From assembly GCA_946185485.1 (NCBI GenBank), contig CAMHJQ010000003.1:89883-151610 (forward strand): a stretch of DNA of 61,728 nucleotides, in the 5' to 3' direction. The stretch comes from an uncultured Prevotellaceae bacterium. Lineage in GTDB: Bacteria; Bacteroidota; Bacteroidia; Bacteroidales; Bacteroidaceae. The position numbers and the translations under genes were made by a program. Of this stretch, positions 41,795 to 50,937 are shown one piece after another (positions within the stretch are counted from its first letter, which is position 1; every line of letters begins with the position of its first letter). Below the pieces are notes generated by a model. That model was given only the letters and a program-made list of their open reading frames with translations, was not told where the DNA came from and did no database searches.

Positions 41795-43135
41795 CTACAA
41801 ATTCCGTGCCAAAAATTTCTGGTGGGTGATGACGGCGGGCAGTTCCTCCTGATAATGGGTGACCATGATCATCGTCTTGTTGCGTCGCTGGCAGAAGGTT
41901 TCGATGACGTCCTTCACCAGCCGGCGGTTGCAGAGGTCCAGTCCGTGCAGCGGTTCGTCGAGGATGAGCAGCTGCGGGTCCTTGACGAAGGCACGAGCCA
42001 GCAGGACGAGTCGCTGTTCGCCGCTCGACAGTTGCAGGAAGGGCTTGTCAGCCAGCTGTCCGATGCCGAAGATGTTCATCCACCAGCGGCAGCGGTCGTA
42101 GTCCTGTCCGTTGGGTACGGCATAGAGTCCGATGGAGTCCATCAGTCCGCTGGCGACGATGCGGATGGCCGGCAGGTTGCGCTTGTAGCTGCGGTGCATC
42201 TCGGGCGACACGTAGCCGATGTGCTTCTTGATGTCCCAGATGCTCTCGCCCGTGCCACGGGGACGGTCGAAGAGCGTGATGTCGCAGGCATAGCTCTGAG
42301 GGTTGTCGGCGCAGATGAGTGACAGCAGGGTTGACTTGCCACTGCCATTCTGTCCTGACAGTGCCCAGCGGTCGCCGTTGCATACCGTCCAGTCGAGGTC
42401 GCTGAGGATGGTGCGCTCGCCGTAGCGGATGCTGACGTGGTGCATGTCGACGACGTGGCGGCAGTCGTAGTCGTTGTCGGTGTAGGGAAGCGATAAAATC
42501 GCTTCCTGCTGAGAAGGGGGGAGAACGTGGGGCGGGACGGGCTGCAGGCGGGCATAGTAGTCGGCGCGGGAGCAGGGGGGAAGCGTCTCGCCAGCCTTGA
42601 CCTCGATGACCTGGTCGACGAAGTCGGGGATGTCGTCCGTCTTGGACATGACGAGCATCAGGTCCATGTGGCGCTCTCGGGCAACCTGCTGCAGCAGGGC
42701 TTTCAGCAGGTCGCGGGTCTGGGCGTCCAGTCCGATGAAGGGGTTGTCCATGATGAGCAGGCGCGGATTGGCAAAGAGCGTCTTCGTCAGCTGGAACTTG
42801 CGCAGTTCGCCGCTCGACAGCGTGATGATGTACTTGTCCATCATGTCGTTGAGATGGAACAGGCTATACAGCTGTTGCTGTTGCTGGCGTCGCTCCGCTG
42901 TGTCGGGTCCTGCCAGCAGGTAGGCCCGCTGCAGCAGTTCGCCCACAGTGGGTGTCTCGTGGTCGATGTCGTGTTGGTTCCAGCGCAGCTGCAAGTAGTA
43001 CTGCCCGTCGACGTTGACGCCATACGAGTCGGTGAAGGCGATATAGCGCACGCTGTCTGATGCCAGCTGGCGGCGCAACCGCTCTATATACAGCGTCTTA
43101 CCGCTGCCGTTAAGTCCTGCAAGTGTTGTAATCAT
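41795..43135 (-). CDS. Tandem ABC ATPase protein (ModF-like), no membrane domain
   Basis: 446 residues with two ATP-binding cassettes. Cassette 1 (about 1-195): Walker A GLNGSGKT, signature LSSGE, a Walker B region LLIMDNPFIG with Asn instead of the usual catalytic Glu. Cassette 2 (about 225-446): Walker A GQNGSGKST, signature LSSGEQRLVLLAR, Walker B LLILDEPLHGLD. No transmembrane segments. The layout resembles ModF-type soluble ABC proteins, whose role is not settled. Its start overlaps the ruvC stop by 4 nt. Confidence 0.82.
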   Translation of the reverse strand: MITTLAGLNGSGKTLYIERLRRQLASDSVRYIAFTDSYGVNVDGQYYLQLRWNQHDIDHETPTVGELLQRAYLLAGPDTAERRQQQQQLYSLFHLNDMMDKYIITLSSGELRKFQLTKTLFANPRLLIMDNPFIGLDAQTRDLLKALLQQVARERHMDLMLVMSKTDDIPDFVDQVIEVKAGETLPPCSRADYYARLQPVPPHVLPPSQQEAILSLPYTDNDYDCRHVVDMHHVSIRYGERTILSDLDWTVCNGDRWALSGQNGSGKSTLLSLICADNPQSYACDITLFDRPRGTGESIWDIKKHIGYVSPEMHRSYKRNLPAIRIVASGLMDSIGLYAVPNGQDYDRCRWWMNIFGIGQLADKPFLQLSSGEQRLVLLARAFVKDPQLLILDEPLHGLDLCNRRLVKDVIETFCQRRNKTMIMVTHYQEELPAVITHQKFLARNL

Positions 43136-43686
43136 TTCTTTACTCGTTCCTTGTTTTTGTTGACGAAGTCCTTCCAGCCCTTGTAGTGTGCCTGGCTCTC
43201 CGGGCGGTTCATCTGCATGTAGTGGCAGTAGGCGGCACCCAGGGCATCGGTGGCATCCATGAACTTGGTCAGAGCCTCCTCGTCGAACTTCAGCAGTCGT
43301 TGCAGCATGCCAGCCACCTGTTCCTTCGAGGCGGCGCCGTTGCCCGTGATGGCCATCTTGATTTTCATCGGGGCATATTCGTGGACGGGCACCCCGTGGT
43401 GGATGGCAGCGGCAATGGCTGTACCCTGGGCACGTCCCAGCTTGAGCGTCGTCTGCACGTTCTTCTGCAGGAACGGTGCCTCGATGGCCATCTCGTCAGG
43501 CAGAAAGGAGTCGATGATGCCTGTCACGCGCTCGAAGATATGTCCCAGCTTCAGGTATCCGTCACCGAAGTGGCGCAGGTCGATGACCCCCATGGTCACC
43601 ATCTCGGCCTTGCCGTTGCATACCTTGATGATGCCGTAGCCCATGATGTTGGTACCCGGGTCGATGCCTAATATCACTTTCTCCAT
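43132..43686 (-). CDS. ruvC: Crossover junction endodeoxyribonuclease RuvC
   Basis: 184 residues. Resolves Holliday junctions in recombination. The acidic catalytic residues are in GIDPGTN (Asp9), AIEAPF and the C-terminal MDATDALG; QKNVQTTLKLGRAQG is the conserved central helix. Length is normal. Its start overlaps the end of the GHL10 gene by 13 nt and its stop overlaps the ABC gene by 4 nt, so the three are one transcription unit. Confidence 0.95.
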   Translation of the reverse strand: MEKVILGIDPGTNIMGYGIIKVCNGKAEMVTMGVIDLRHFGDGYLKLGHIFERVTGIIDSFLPDEMAIEAPFLQKNVQTTLKLGRAQGTAIAAAIHHGVPVHEYAPMKIKMAITGNGAASKEQVAGMLQRLLKFDEEALTKFMDATDALGAAYCHYMQMNRPESQAHYKGWKDFVNKNKERVKK

Positions 43687-45320
43687 GGCTGGTTGCGTTT
43701 GATGATGAAGAATCCCAGCCGGTGCATGATGCCTTTCTTGTTTAGCGAGCGCAGCTCATAGACGCCGTCTGCCAGTGTCTGGATGTTGACCTGTGCCTGG
43801 TTGCGGCAGGAATAGACAATCCTACCCTGCATGGTCAGCACCGCCAGGTAGTCGGCCTCGCTCTTTCTTGTCACCGTCAGCACGCGGCCGTCGTTGGGCA
43901 TGAAGGCAGCGGGCAGTGCTGTCGACAGGACAGGCTCCTGCGTGGCCGGACTCTCGTTGCCATAGCGGTCGACGGCCGTCACAGCATAGTTGACGAGATG
44001 CTGCAAGCCCGACGACTTGCCTACCAGCAGACTGGTCTGGGCGTGGCGCACGGCAATGAGGTTTGCCGGGTCGTCGGTGTCGACGGGGTACTTTTCCGAT
44101 GCATATATATTATATAATAGGTAGGGTCCCTTGCTCATGTTCTGTGCACCACTCCACGACAGCTCGTCGCCACGAATGGTACGACGCACCTCCAGTACCT
44201 TGGGAGCCATGGGGACGGGTGTCTTTGTCCATGTCATGGGCGGCACGAGTGCTGGCTGGCGGTCGAAGTCATGCGCCAGGTCGTAGACCCCCTTGACATT
44301 GTCCAGCAGGAATTTAGCACGGAAATAGCAGTGTCCCATCCCAATCTGGCGGGTGACGTTCAGCTGTCGCTGTACCTCATCCAAAGGCCAGTTGCGCTCT
44401 TTGGGATGCAGCATGTAGACGCCCAGTCCTGCGGCGATGGAGCGTCCGAGGCTGTTCTCCTGCCAGTCGATGGCAAAGGGGTAGAAGTTGTTACCCTGGA
44501 AGTACATCATGGGATACAGCTGGTCCATGAGTCCCTGGTACAGCCAGCGCTGGGCTTCCTGTGCCACCTGACGGCGGGCATTCCAGCCCTTGGACGAGTA
44601 GCGTGACAGGTCATCGTACTTGCCAATGGGCGAGCAGCTGATTTTGACCCAGGGCTTGTTGCGCTTGACGGCCTGGTGTACGCGACGAACAATGCGCGTG
44701 ATGTGGTCGGGGTTCTTCTTGCCCTTCCACGTCTCGGGATAGCGGATGTAGTCCAGGTGGATGCCGTCGACATCGTAGTGCTTGGTAATCTCCTCGCACA
44801 TCTCGGCGATGTAGTCGGCAGTCAGCAGCACTTCAGGGTTCATATAGCCCTCGTCGCCTATCTTCATGACAATCTTGGGGTAGTGCTTGCGCAGCTGCTG
44901 GCAGCCGTACGACGTCCATTTGCCGATGGGTATCGTCACGACCCAGGCATGTAGCTCCATGCCGCGTCGATGGCATTCGTCGATGGCAAACTGCAGGGCA
45001 TCATAGCCAGGCGATTTTCCTGGATTGCCCGACAGGCACCCGTCCCAGGGTTCTGTCTCGGACGGGTATATGGTCGTCGCTCTGACACGCGTCTGCAGGA
45101 GCACGGTGTTGATACCAACCTGTTGAAGCCGGTCCAGTATATCGGTAAGCTGTCGTTTCTGTTCGGCGATGCCGATACCGTTGCGGGCATAGGTGTGCGG
45201 CCAGTCAATGCCGCCGATGGTGGTCAGCCATACTGCCCTGACCTCGTACTTAGGCTGTGCTGTAAGGTGTGCCACTGAGCCCAGCAAAAATAGGATAGAT
45301 AATAGGGTCAATCGTTTCAT
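43674..45320 (-). CDS. GHL10 family (glycoside-hydrolase-like) secreted protein
   Basis: 548 residues from the ATG at 45320, chosen because a -7 box lies just upstream and MKRLTLLSILFLLGSVAHLT is a good signal peptide; the longer frame to 45422 would run through that promoter. The catalytic domain (about 25-340) is a GHL10/DUF187 barrel: EVRAVWLTTIGGIDWP, LQTRVRATTIYPSETEPWDG, GIHLDYIRYPE with likely acidic residues. A fibronectin-like region follows (YAVTAVDRYGNES), and then a C-terminal domain (LADGVYELRS) that looks like a sorting or accessory domain. The substrate is unknown; relatives are thought to act on cell-wall or surface glycans. Confidence 0.85.
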   Translation of the reverse strand: MKRLTLLSILFLLGSVAHLTAQPKYEVRAVWLTTIGGIDWPHTYARNGIGIAEQKRQLTDILDRLQQVGINTVLLQTRVRATTIYPSETEPWDGCLSGNPGKSPGYDALQFAIDECHRRGMELHAWVVTIPIGKWTSYGCQQLRKHYPKIVMKIGDEGYMNPEVLLTADYIAEMCEEITKHYDVDGIHLDYIRYPETWKGKKNPDHITRIVRRVHQAVKRNKPWVKISCSPIGKYDDLSRYSSKGWNARRQVAQEAQRWLYQGLMDQLYPMMYFQGNNFYPFAIDWQENSLGRSIAAGLGVYMLHPKERNWPLDEVQRQLNVTRQIGMGHCYFRAKFLLDNVKGVYDLAHDFDRQPALVPPMTWTKTPVPMAPKVLEVRRTIRGDELSWSGAQNMSKGPYLLYNIYASEKYPVDTDDPANLIAVRHAQTSLLVGKSSGLQHLVNYAVTAVDRYGNESPATQEPVLSTALPAAFMPNDGRVLTVTRKSEADYLAVLTMQGRIVYSCRNQAQVNIQTLADGVYELRSLNKKGIMHRLGFFIIKRNQPWRK

Positions 45321-45325
45321 TGCGG

Positions 45326-45333
45326 CAAAGGTA
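45326..45333 (-). promoter_or_regulatory. -7 box (TACCTTTG) for the GHL10-ruvC-ABC unit
   Basis: The minus strand reads TACCTTTG directly upstream of the ATG at 45320. Confidence 0.55.
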
Positions 45334-45377
45334 CAAATTTTTTTCGTAATAGCTCGTTCTATTTCATTTTTATTTCT

Positions 45378-45385
45378 TACCTTTG
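45378..45385 (+). promoter_or_regulatory. -7 box (TACCTTTG) for the outer-membrane protein gene
   Basis: TACCTTTG 55 nt upstream of the ATG at 45441; divergent from the GHL10 promoter about 45 nt away. Confidence 0.55.
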
Positions 45386-45440
45386 CAGAATAAATCACAA
45401 TACAGTGAGCAGAGTCATTCATTTTAATTCGTCAACACGT

Positions 45441-45932
45441 ATGAAGAAAATTGTATTTATTTTTGCTGCGCTACTCGTTTCAGTAGCCTCGCACGCACAG
45501 TTTGAACAAGGAAAAATCTACCTGGGCGCCTCTATGTCGGGTTTCGACATCAGCAGTCAGTCCAAGGAATTCCATCTGGGACTTGATGCTCGTGGTGGCT
45601 TCATGGTGCAGGATAACCTGTTGGCACTCGCCGAGGTGGGCTATAACCATTGGCAACATGCTGCCGATATGTTTACTGTTGGTGCTGCCGGCCGTTACTA
45701 CATCGAGCAGAATGGCATCTTCCTGGGTGCAGGACTGAAGTTCCGTCATGGCAATGACTATAACGACGTGTTGCCGGGTGCCCATGTCGGCTATGCCTTC
45801 TTCTTGGGGGGTACGGTGACCATCGAGCCTGAGGTCTATTTCGACCTCTCGACGAAGGATTTCGACTATACGTGCTATGGTCTGCGCGTCGGCATCGGCA
45901 TCTATCTTTTCCAGGATCATCGTAAAAACTGA
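45441..45932 (+). CDS. Small outer-membrane beta-barrel protein
   Basis: 163 residues from the ATG at 45441 (MKKIVFIFAALLVSVASHAQ is a clean signal peptide; the longer start at 45405 adds a non-signal-like stretch). The body is a series of amphipathic strands (KIYLGASMSGFDISSQ, LALAEVGYNHWQHAADM, GLRVGIGIYLF) as in OmpA/OmpX-type 8-strand barrels of Bacteroidota. No C-terminal peptidoglycan-binding domain. nadC starts 6 nt after the stop. Confidence 0.8.
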   Translation: MKKIVFIFAALLVSVASHAQFEQGKIYLGASMSGFDISSQSKEFHLGLDARGGFMVQDNLLALAEVGYNHWQHAADMFTVGAAGRYYIEQNGIFLGAGLKFRHGNDYNDVLPGAHVGYAFFLGGTVTIEPEVYFDLSTKDFDYTCYGLRVGIGIYLFQDHRKN

Positions 45933-45938
45933 TAGCTT

Positions 45939-46820
45939 ATGTTAAGTATAGATTTCTGCAGGGCAGGATTTGACATCCATGTCGAAGAACTCGTCGACAG
46001 GCTCATCGACCTGTCGTTTGCCGAGGATATCGGCGATGGCGACCATACCACCTTGTGCTGCATCCCCGAGGATGCCATGGGTAAGTCGCATCTGTTAATC
46101 AAGGAGGACGGCATCCTGGCAGGTGTCGAAATCGCCAAGGAGGTGTTCCATCGTTTCGACCCCGATATGCAGGTGGAGGTACTGATGGGTGACGGCACCC
46201 GGGTGAAGAAAGGCGACATCGCCATGGTGGTGTCGGGCAAGGTGCGCTCGCTGCTACAGACCGAGCGGCTGATGCTGAACATCATGCAGCGCATGAGTGG
46301 CATTGCCACCATGACCGACAAGTACGTGCAGCGCCTGAAGGGTACCAAGACCCGTGTGCTGGACACTCGCAAGACGACGCCGGGCTTGCGCATGCTGGAG
46401 AAACAGGCTGTGAAGATTGGCGGCGGCTGCAACCATCGCATCGGACTCTTCGACATGATACTGCTCAAGGACAACCATGTCGATTTCGCCGGTGGTATCG
46501 TCAATGCCATCGACCGCTGCCATCAGTACCTGAAAGAGAAAGGCCTGGAGCTGAAGATTGAGATTGAGGTGCGCTCCTTCGACGAGTTGCAGCAGGTGCT
46601 TGACCATGGTGGCGTCGATCGCATCATGCTCGACAACTTCTCCGTGGCTGATACCAAGAAGGCCGTCGACATCATTGCTGGCCGTTATGAGACGGAGTCC
46701 AGCGGCGGCATCACCTTCGACACCATCCGCGACTATGCCGAGCAGGGTGTCGACTTCGTCAGCGTAGGTGCCCTGACCCATTCGGTCAAAGGCCTCGACA
46801 TGAGCTTTAAGGCATGTTGA
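45939..46820 (+). CDS. nadC: Nicotinate-nucleotide diphosphorylase (carboxylating)
   Basis: 293 residues. Makes nicotinate mononucleotide from quinolinate and PRPP in NAD synthesis. Hallmarks are EDIGDGDHTT, LNIMQRMSGIAT, LDTRKTTPGLR, the basic site KIGGGCNHRIGLFDMILLKDNH, and the C-terminal SGGITFDTIRDYAEQGVDFV. Full length. The stop codon lies in the left arm of a 29-bp inverted repeat that reaches into the next gene. Confidence 0.95.
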   Translation: MLSIDFCRAGFDIHVEELVDRLIDLSFAEDIGDGDHTTLCCIPEDAMGKSHLLIKEDGILAGVEIAKEVFHRFDPDMQVEVLMGDGTRVKKGDIAMVVSGKVRSLLQTERLMLNIMQRMSGIATMTDKYVQRLKGTKTRVLDTRKTTPGLRMLEKQAVKIGGGCNHRIGLFDMILLKDNHVDFAGGIVNAIDRCHQYLKEKGLELKIEIEVRSFDELQQVLDHGGVDRIMLDNFSVADTKKAVDIIAGRYETESSGGITFDTIRDYAEQGVDFVSVGALTHSVKGLDMSFKAC

Positions 46821-46930
46821 ACATTGACCATTGACCATTGACCATGAAATATTGTTGGATATTGTTTATTTCTATTATTGCTTTTTCCTGCGGCGATGAC
46901 AATGGTCAATGGTCAATGGTCAATGTTCAA
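46817..46930. repeat. Perfect 29-bp inverted repeat of CAATGGT units spanning the nadC stop and M23 start
   Basis: The left arm 46817-46845 (TTGAACATTGACCATTGACC then ATTGACCAT) is matched exactly by 46902-46930, with a 56-nt loop. The ATG of the peptidase gene (46844-46846) lies at the inner end of the left arm and the loop codes for its signal peptide. The RNA would form a very stable hairpin over the start codon. Confidence 0.85.
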
Positions 46931-48016
46931 TGTGAATACCGCTCTCCCGTTGACTATGACATCGTGCTTGCGGGCAACTTCGGTGAGCCCAGACCCTGGC
47001 ATTTCCATGGTGGCATCGATGTCAAGACAGACAACCAGGAGGGGAAGAAGATTTACTCGATAGCCGACGGGTATGTCTCTCGCCTGACAGTCAACAAGTA
47101 TGGCTTCGGCAATGCCATCTACGTGAATCATCCCGACGGAATGACCAGCGTGTATTGCCATCTGAAGAAGTTTGTCCCGGCGTATGAGGACATGATAGCG
47201 CGCACCGGTTGGCGCGACACGCTGGATGTCACTTTCCCTGAGGGCAAGTTTCCCGTACATGGCGGTGACCAGATAGCCATCAGTGGCAACACCGGACGTT
47301 CTACCGGACCACATCTGCACCTGGAACTGCACGACACCGAGACATGGGTGATGTACGACCCCATGGAAAAGCTGGCACGCTTCATTGCCGACACCGTTGC
47401 CCCGCAGGCCCACTCCTTCATGGCGATACCTCAAGGGGGTGAGGGCGTGTTTAACGGAGGAACCTCCAAACAGACCTTCGGCTTCGGTCAGCCCGACACC
47501 AAGAAGCACAGCACCACCTGGACCATCTCCCGCGAGTTTACGGCATGGGGCAGGGTAGGCTTTGCCCTATGGGCCGACGACTACTGCGAGGCTACCTACA
47601 ACCACTACGGCATCCGCCATACGCGCTTGCTCTTGGATGGTCGTGAGGTGTTCCGCTCCGATGTCAGCGGCATTCCTGTCAGTTGCCAGTCCGAGGTCAA
47701 CCAATGGGGTGACTATCAGCACTGGCGTCGTAACCACGTGTGGTATATGAAGTCCTATCGTGAAGCCGGCATGCGTCTGCCCATCCTGCATACCGACTTT
47801 AACCAAGGGATTGTCACCTTCGACGAGGAACGTCCCTACCATCTCACCTATATCCTGCGTGACTATCAGGGCAACCAGTCGGAGTATCACTTCACCGTGA
47901 TGGGACGGCGTGACCCTCGTGTGACCCCGCGTCGCCGTCCCCAGCTGCTGAATCCCTATCAGTTGTACGACTGCTGCCTCTGGCCGCTGCACAGTAGAAA
48001 AAGTCATACATACTAA
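46844..48016 (+). CDS. M23 family metallopeptidase, predicted lipoprotein
   Basis: 390 residues from the ATG at 46844; the TTG at 46838 would add two. The signal peptide ends in FSC (lipobox-like) with Cys16. Directly after it, NGQWSMVNVQC is written by CAATGGT micro-repeats. The LytM/M23 zinc site is present: HGGIDV, then HLHLEL following NTGRSTGPH. Expected to cut peptidoglycan cross-links. A C-terminal part of about 200 residues (TWTISREFTAWGRVGFALWA) of unknown role follows. The hairpin over the start codon may limit translation. Confidence 0.88.
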   Translation: MKYCWILFISIIAFSCGDDNGQWSMVNVQCEYRSPVDYDIVLAGNFGEPRPWHFHGGIDVKTDNQEGKKIYSIADGYVSRLTVNKYGFGNAIYVNHPDGMTSVYCHLKKFVPAYEDMIARTGWRDTLDVTFPEGKFPVHGGDQIAISGNTGRSTGPHLHLELHDTETWVMYDPMEKLARFIADTVAPQAHSFMAIPQGGEGVFNGGTSKQTFGFGQPDTKKHSTTWTISREFTAWGRVGFALWADDYCEATYNHYGIRHTRLLLDGREVFRSDVSGIPVSCQSEVNQWGDYQHWRRNHVWYMKSYREAGMRLPILHTDFNQGIVTFDEERPYHLTYILRDYQGNQSEYHFTVMGRRDPRVTPRRRPQLLNPYQLYDCCLWPLHSRKSHTY

Positions 48017-48017
48017 A

Positions 48018-48050
48018 ATGAGCGTGTTCCATTCCCCGGAACACGCTCAT
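48018..48050. terminator. Bidirectional terminator between M23 peptidase and malic enzyme genes
   Basis: A 13-bp perfect stem ATGAGCGTGTTCC (48018-48030) with 48038-48050 and a 7-nt loop, between convergent stops. T-runs are short. Confidence 0.8.
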
Positions 48051-48071
48051 CATTCATTTGCTCGCTTATGC

Positions 48072-50375
48072 TTAGTCCTCAGCCCCGACAATGTTTTGCT
48101 TGACTTTGTCAACGTAGGCATCGATGACGGCAACAGCCACGATGTTGACGATGTCGCGGACGGAAGCTCCGAAGTCCACAAAGTGGATGGGCTTGTTCAG
48201 TCCCATCTGGATGGGGCCTATGATTTCGATGTCGCTGTTGAGCATCTGCAGCATCTTGTAACTGGAACGAGCCGATGTGAGGTTGGGGAATACCAGCGTG
48301 TTGACATCCTTGCCATAGAGACGGGTGAAGGGATATTGCTCGTCGCGCAGTTCGCGGTCGATGGCAAAGCCCAGCTGCATCTCGCCGTCGATGGGCAAGT
48401 CGGGATAGCGCTCCTGCAAGTACTCTACGGCCTGCTTCACCTTCTTGGCGCCATCGCTCTGCGACGAGCCGAAGTTGGAGTGGCTCACCAGGGCGACGAC
48501 GGGCTTCTCGTTGAAGAACTTGACCGACTTCGAGGCCAGTTTGGCAATGTCTATAAGCGTTTCCGTATCGGGGTTCTCGTTGACCAGCGTGTCAGCGATA
48601 TAGAACGTTCCCTTGGGCGAGTTGATGATGTGCATGGCTCCGAAGTGTTGGTATTGCGGACGGATGCCGATGACCTCCTTGACCACCTTGACGGTATTGG
48701 AGTACTTGGTATAGAGACCGGTGATGAAAGCATCGGCTTCACCCGTCTCGACCATCATCATGCCAAAGTAGTTGCGCTCGAACATCTTGTCGTTGGCTTC
48801 CTGGTAGGTATAGCCCTCGCGCTGGCGCTTCTCGGTGAGGATGCGGGCATAGCGCTCACGACGTTCTTGTTCAGAGGGATGGCGCAGGTTGACAATCTCC
48901 AGACCTTCCAGGTTGAGGTCCAGCTTCTTGGCCAGCTTGGTGATTACCTCGTCATTGCCCAGCAGGATGGGCTGGCAGATGCCCTCGGCCTTGGCCTGTA
49001 CGGCGGCTTTGAGCATGGTGGGGTGGATTGCTTCGGCAAAGACCACGCGCTGCGGATGGGAGGCCGCCGTAGAGTAGAGCTTCTGGGTGAGCTTCGTCTC
49101 CTGTCCCAGCAGTACGCTGAGTGAGCGCTTGTACTCGTCCCAGTCGGTGATGTTCTTACGGGCGACGCCGCTTTTGATGGCTGCCTTGGCCACGGCGGCA
49201 CTGACTTCGGTGATCAGTCTGGGGTCGACGGGCTTGGGAATAAAGTAGTCGCGGCCGAAGGTGAGGTTGTTGACCTTATAGACATCGTTCACCACGTCGG
49301 GCACGGGCTGCTTGGCCAAGTCGGCGATGGCATAGACGGCAGCCAGCTTCATCTCCTCGTTGATGGCGGTGGCATGGACGTCCAGCGCACCGCGGAAGAT
49401 GTAGGGGAAGCCGATGACATTGTTGATCTGGTTGGGATAGTCCGTACGGCCGGTGGACATCAGCACATCAGGACGCGCTGCCATGGCATCCTCGTAGGAA
49501 ATCTCCGGCACGGGATTGGCCAGGGCGAAGATAATCGGGTCCTTGGCCATGGTCTTGACCATGTCCTGCGACAGCACGTTGCCCTTGGACAGTCCGACGA
49601 AGACGTCGGCCCCGCGGACAGCCTCCTCGAGGGTGGTGATGTCCGTGCGCGAGGTGGCAAAGAAGCGCTTCTGCTCGTTCAGGTCCTGACGGTCGGCGCG
49701 GATGACGCCCTTGGAGTCGAGCATGACGATGTTCGCCTTGTCGGCACCGATGGCCATATACAGTTTGGTGCACGAGATAGCGGCAGCACCGGCACCGTTG
49801 ACCACGATCTTCACCTGATGGATGTCCTTGCCGATGACCTCGAGGGCGTTCTTCAGACCTGCCGCCGAGATGATGGCTGTGCCGTGCTGGTCGTCGTGCA
49901 TCACGGGGATGTCGAGCGTGCGCTTCAGACGTTCCTCGATGTAGAAACACTCGGGAGCCTTGATGTCCTCCAGGTTGATACCGCCAAAGGTGGGGGCGAT
50001 GCGCTCCACGGCCTCGCAGAACTTCTCGGGATCTTTCTCGTTGACCTCGATGTCGAACACGTCAATGCCTCCGTAGATTTTGAAGAGCAGTCCCTTGCCC
50101 TCCATGACGGGCTTGCCGCTCATGGCGCCGATGTCGCCCAGTCCGAGGACAGCGGTGCCGTTGGAGATGACGGCTACGAGATTGCCCTTGTCGGTGTATT
50201 TGTAGGCATCGTCGGGATTCTCCTGAATCTCCAGACAGGGGTATGCCACGCCGGGCGAGTAGGCCAGCGAGAGGTCGGTTTGTGTGCGATAGGCCTTGGT
50301 AGGCTTGACTTCAATTTTGCCAGGACGCCCTGACTCGTGATATGCCAGGGCGGCTTCTTTAGAAATTTGTACCAT
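48072..50375 (-). CDS. maeB: NADP-dependent malic enzyme with phosphotransacetylase-like domain
   Basis: 767 residues. The N-terminal ~420 residues are malic enzyme: [12 protein letters not shown], the metal site [10 protein letters not shown], and the NAD(P)-binding [11 protein letters not shown]. The C-terminal ~330 residues are a phosphate acetyltransferase-like regulatory domain ([18 protein letters not shown]-type region, [10 protein letters not shown]). It decarboxylates malate to pyruvate with NADP reduction. Full length. Convergent with the M23 gene and 18 nt after cdd, so probably in one transcript with it. Confidence 0.94.
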   Translation of the reverse strand: MVQISKEAALAYHESGRPGKIEVKPTKAYRTQTDLSLAYSPGVAYPCLEIQENPDDAYKYTDKGNLVAVISNGTAVLGLGDIGAMSGKPVMEGKGLLFKIYGGIDVFDIEVNEKDPEKFCEAVERIAPTFGGINLEDIKAPECFYIEERLKRTLDIPVMHDDQHGTAIISAAGLKNALEVIGKDIHQVKIVVNGAGAAAISCTKLYMAIGADKANIVMLDSKGVIRADRQDLNEQKRFFATSRTDITTLEEAVRGADVFVGLSKGNVLSQDMVKTMAKDPIIFALANPVPEISYEDAMAARPDVLMSTGRTDYPNQINNVIGFPYIFRGALDVHATAINEEMKLAAVYAIADLAKQPVPDVVNDVYKVNNLTFGRDYFIPKPVDPRLITEVSAAVAKAAIKSGVARKNITDWDEYKRSLSVLLGQETKLTQKLYSTAASHPQRVVFAEAIHPTMLKAAVQAKAEGICQPILLGNDEVITKLAKKLDLNLEGLEIVNLRHPSEQERRERYARILTEKRQREGYTYQEANDKMFERNYFGMMMVETGEADAFITGLYTKYSNTVKVVKEVIGIRPQYQHFGAMHIINSPKGTFYIADTLVNENPDTETLIDIAKLASKSVKFFNEKPVVALVSHSNFGSSQSDGAKKVKQAVEYLQERYPDLPIDGEMQLGFAIDRELRDEQYPFTRLYGKDVNTLVFPNLTSARSSYKMLQMLNSDIEIIGPIQMGLNKPIHFVDFGASVRDIVNIVAVAVIDAYVDKVKQNIVGAED

Positions 50376-50393
50376 TTGTGTATTGTGTTGTGT

Positions 50394-50867
50394 TTAAAAG
50401 TCCGTGAACGACAGCGGCATCAGTTGTTTGATGCTGTCGACAACGTAGATGTGTTTCTGACCATAAAGCAATATGCGAACGGGCTGTTGGAAGCGTTTCT
50501 CCGTCTCGATGAGCACCTGTCGGCATGTGCCGCACGGACTCACCGGCTCTTGCTGCAACTCGCCCTGCTTGTTGCGGGCGGCGATAGCCAGCATGGTGAC
50601 GGGTTCGTCGGGGCACTTGGCTCCGGCGGCAAAGATGGCCGAGCGCTCGGCACAGATGCCGGACGGGAAGGCGGCGTTCTCCTGATTGCACCCTATGAAG
50701 CGTTCGCCGTTCCGCAACTCGATGGCTGCACCAACATGGAAGTGGGAATAGGGAGCGTAGGAACGGTCGGTGGCTTCGATAGCCATCTGAACCAAGGTGC
50801 GTTCTTGCACTGTCAATTCGTCCAACTGAGCTTCCTTGAACGTTGATTTTATGACCAATTCTTTCAT
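50394..50867 (-). CDS. cdd: Cytidine deaminase
   Basis: 157 residues, a homotetramer-type enzyme converting cytidine to uridine. The zinc site is intact: CAERSA with catalytic Glu, and PCGTCRQ. YAPYSHFHVGAAI is the substrate-binding segment. It is read from a promoter at 50887-50919 that overlaps the divergent promoter of the glucosaminidase gene. The maeB gene follows 18 nt downstream. Confidence 0.94.
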   Translation of the reverse strand: MKELVIKSTFKEAQLDELTVQERTLVQMAIEATDRSYAPYSHFHVGAAIELRNGERFIGCNQENAAFPSGICAERSAIFAAGAKCPDEPVTMLAIAARNKQGELQQEPVSPCGTCRQVLIETEKRFQQPVRILLYGQKHIYVVDSIKQLMPLSFTDF

Positions 50868-50883
50868 ATTATTGCTTTTTTCG

Positions 50884-50914
50884 TTGCAAATTTAATTATT
50901 TTTATTTACTTTTG
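50884..50914 (+). promoter_or_regulatory. Promoter for the glucosaminidase/LysM gene
   Basis: TTG at 50884-50886, 20-nt spacer, TACTTTTG at 50907-50914; 23 nt before the ATG at 50938. Interlocked with the cdd promoter. Confidence 0.7.
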
Positions 50915-50919
50915 CAAAA
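50887..50919 (-). promoter_or_regulatory. Promoter for cdd-maeB
   Basis: On the minus strand TTTTG (50919-50915), a 20-nt spacer, then TAAATTTG (50894-50887). Its -33 box abuts the -7 box of the divergent promoter and vice versa. Confidence 0.65.
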
Positions 50920-50937
50920 TAAAAACGAAGTTTATTG

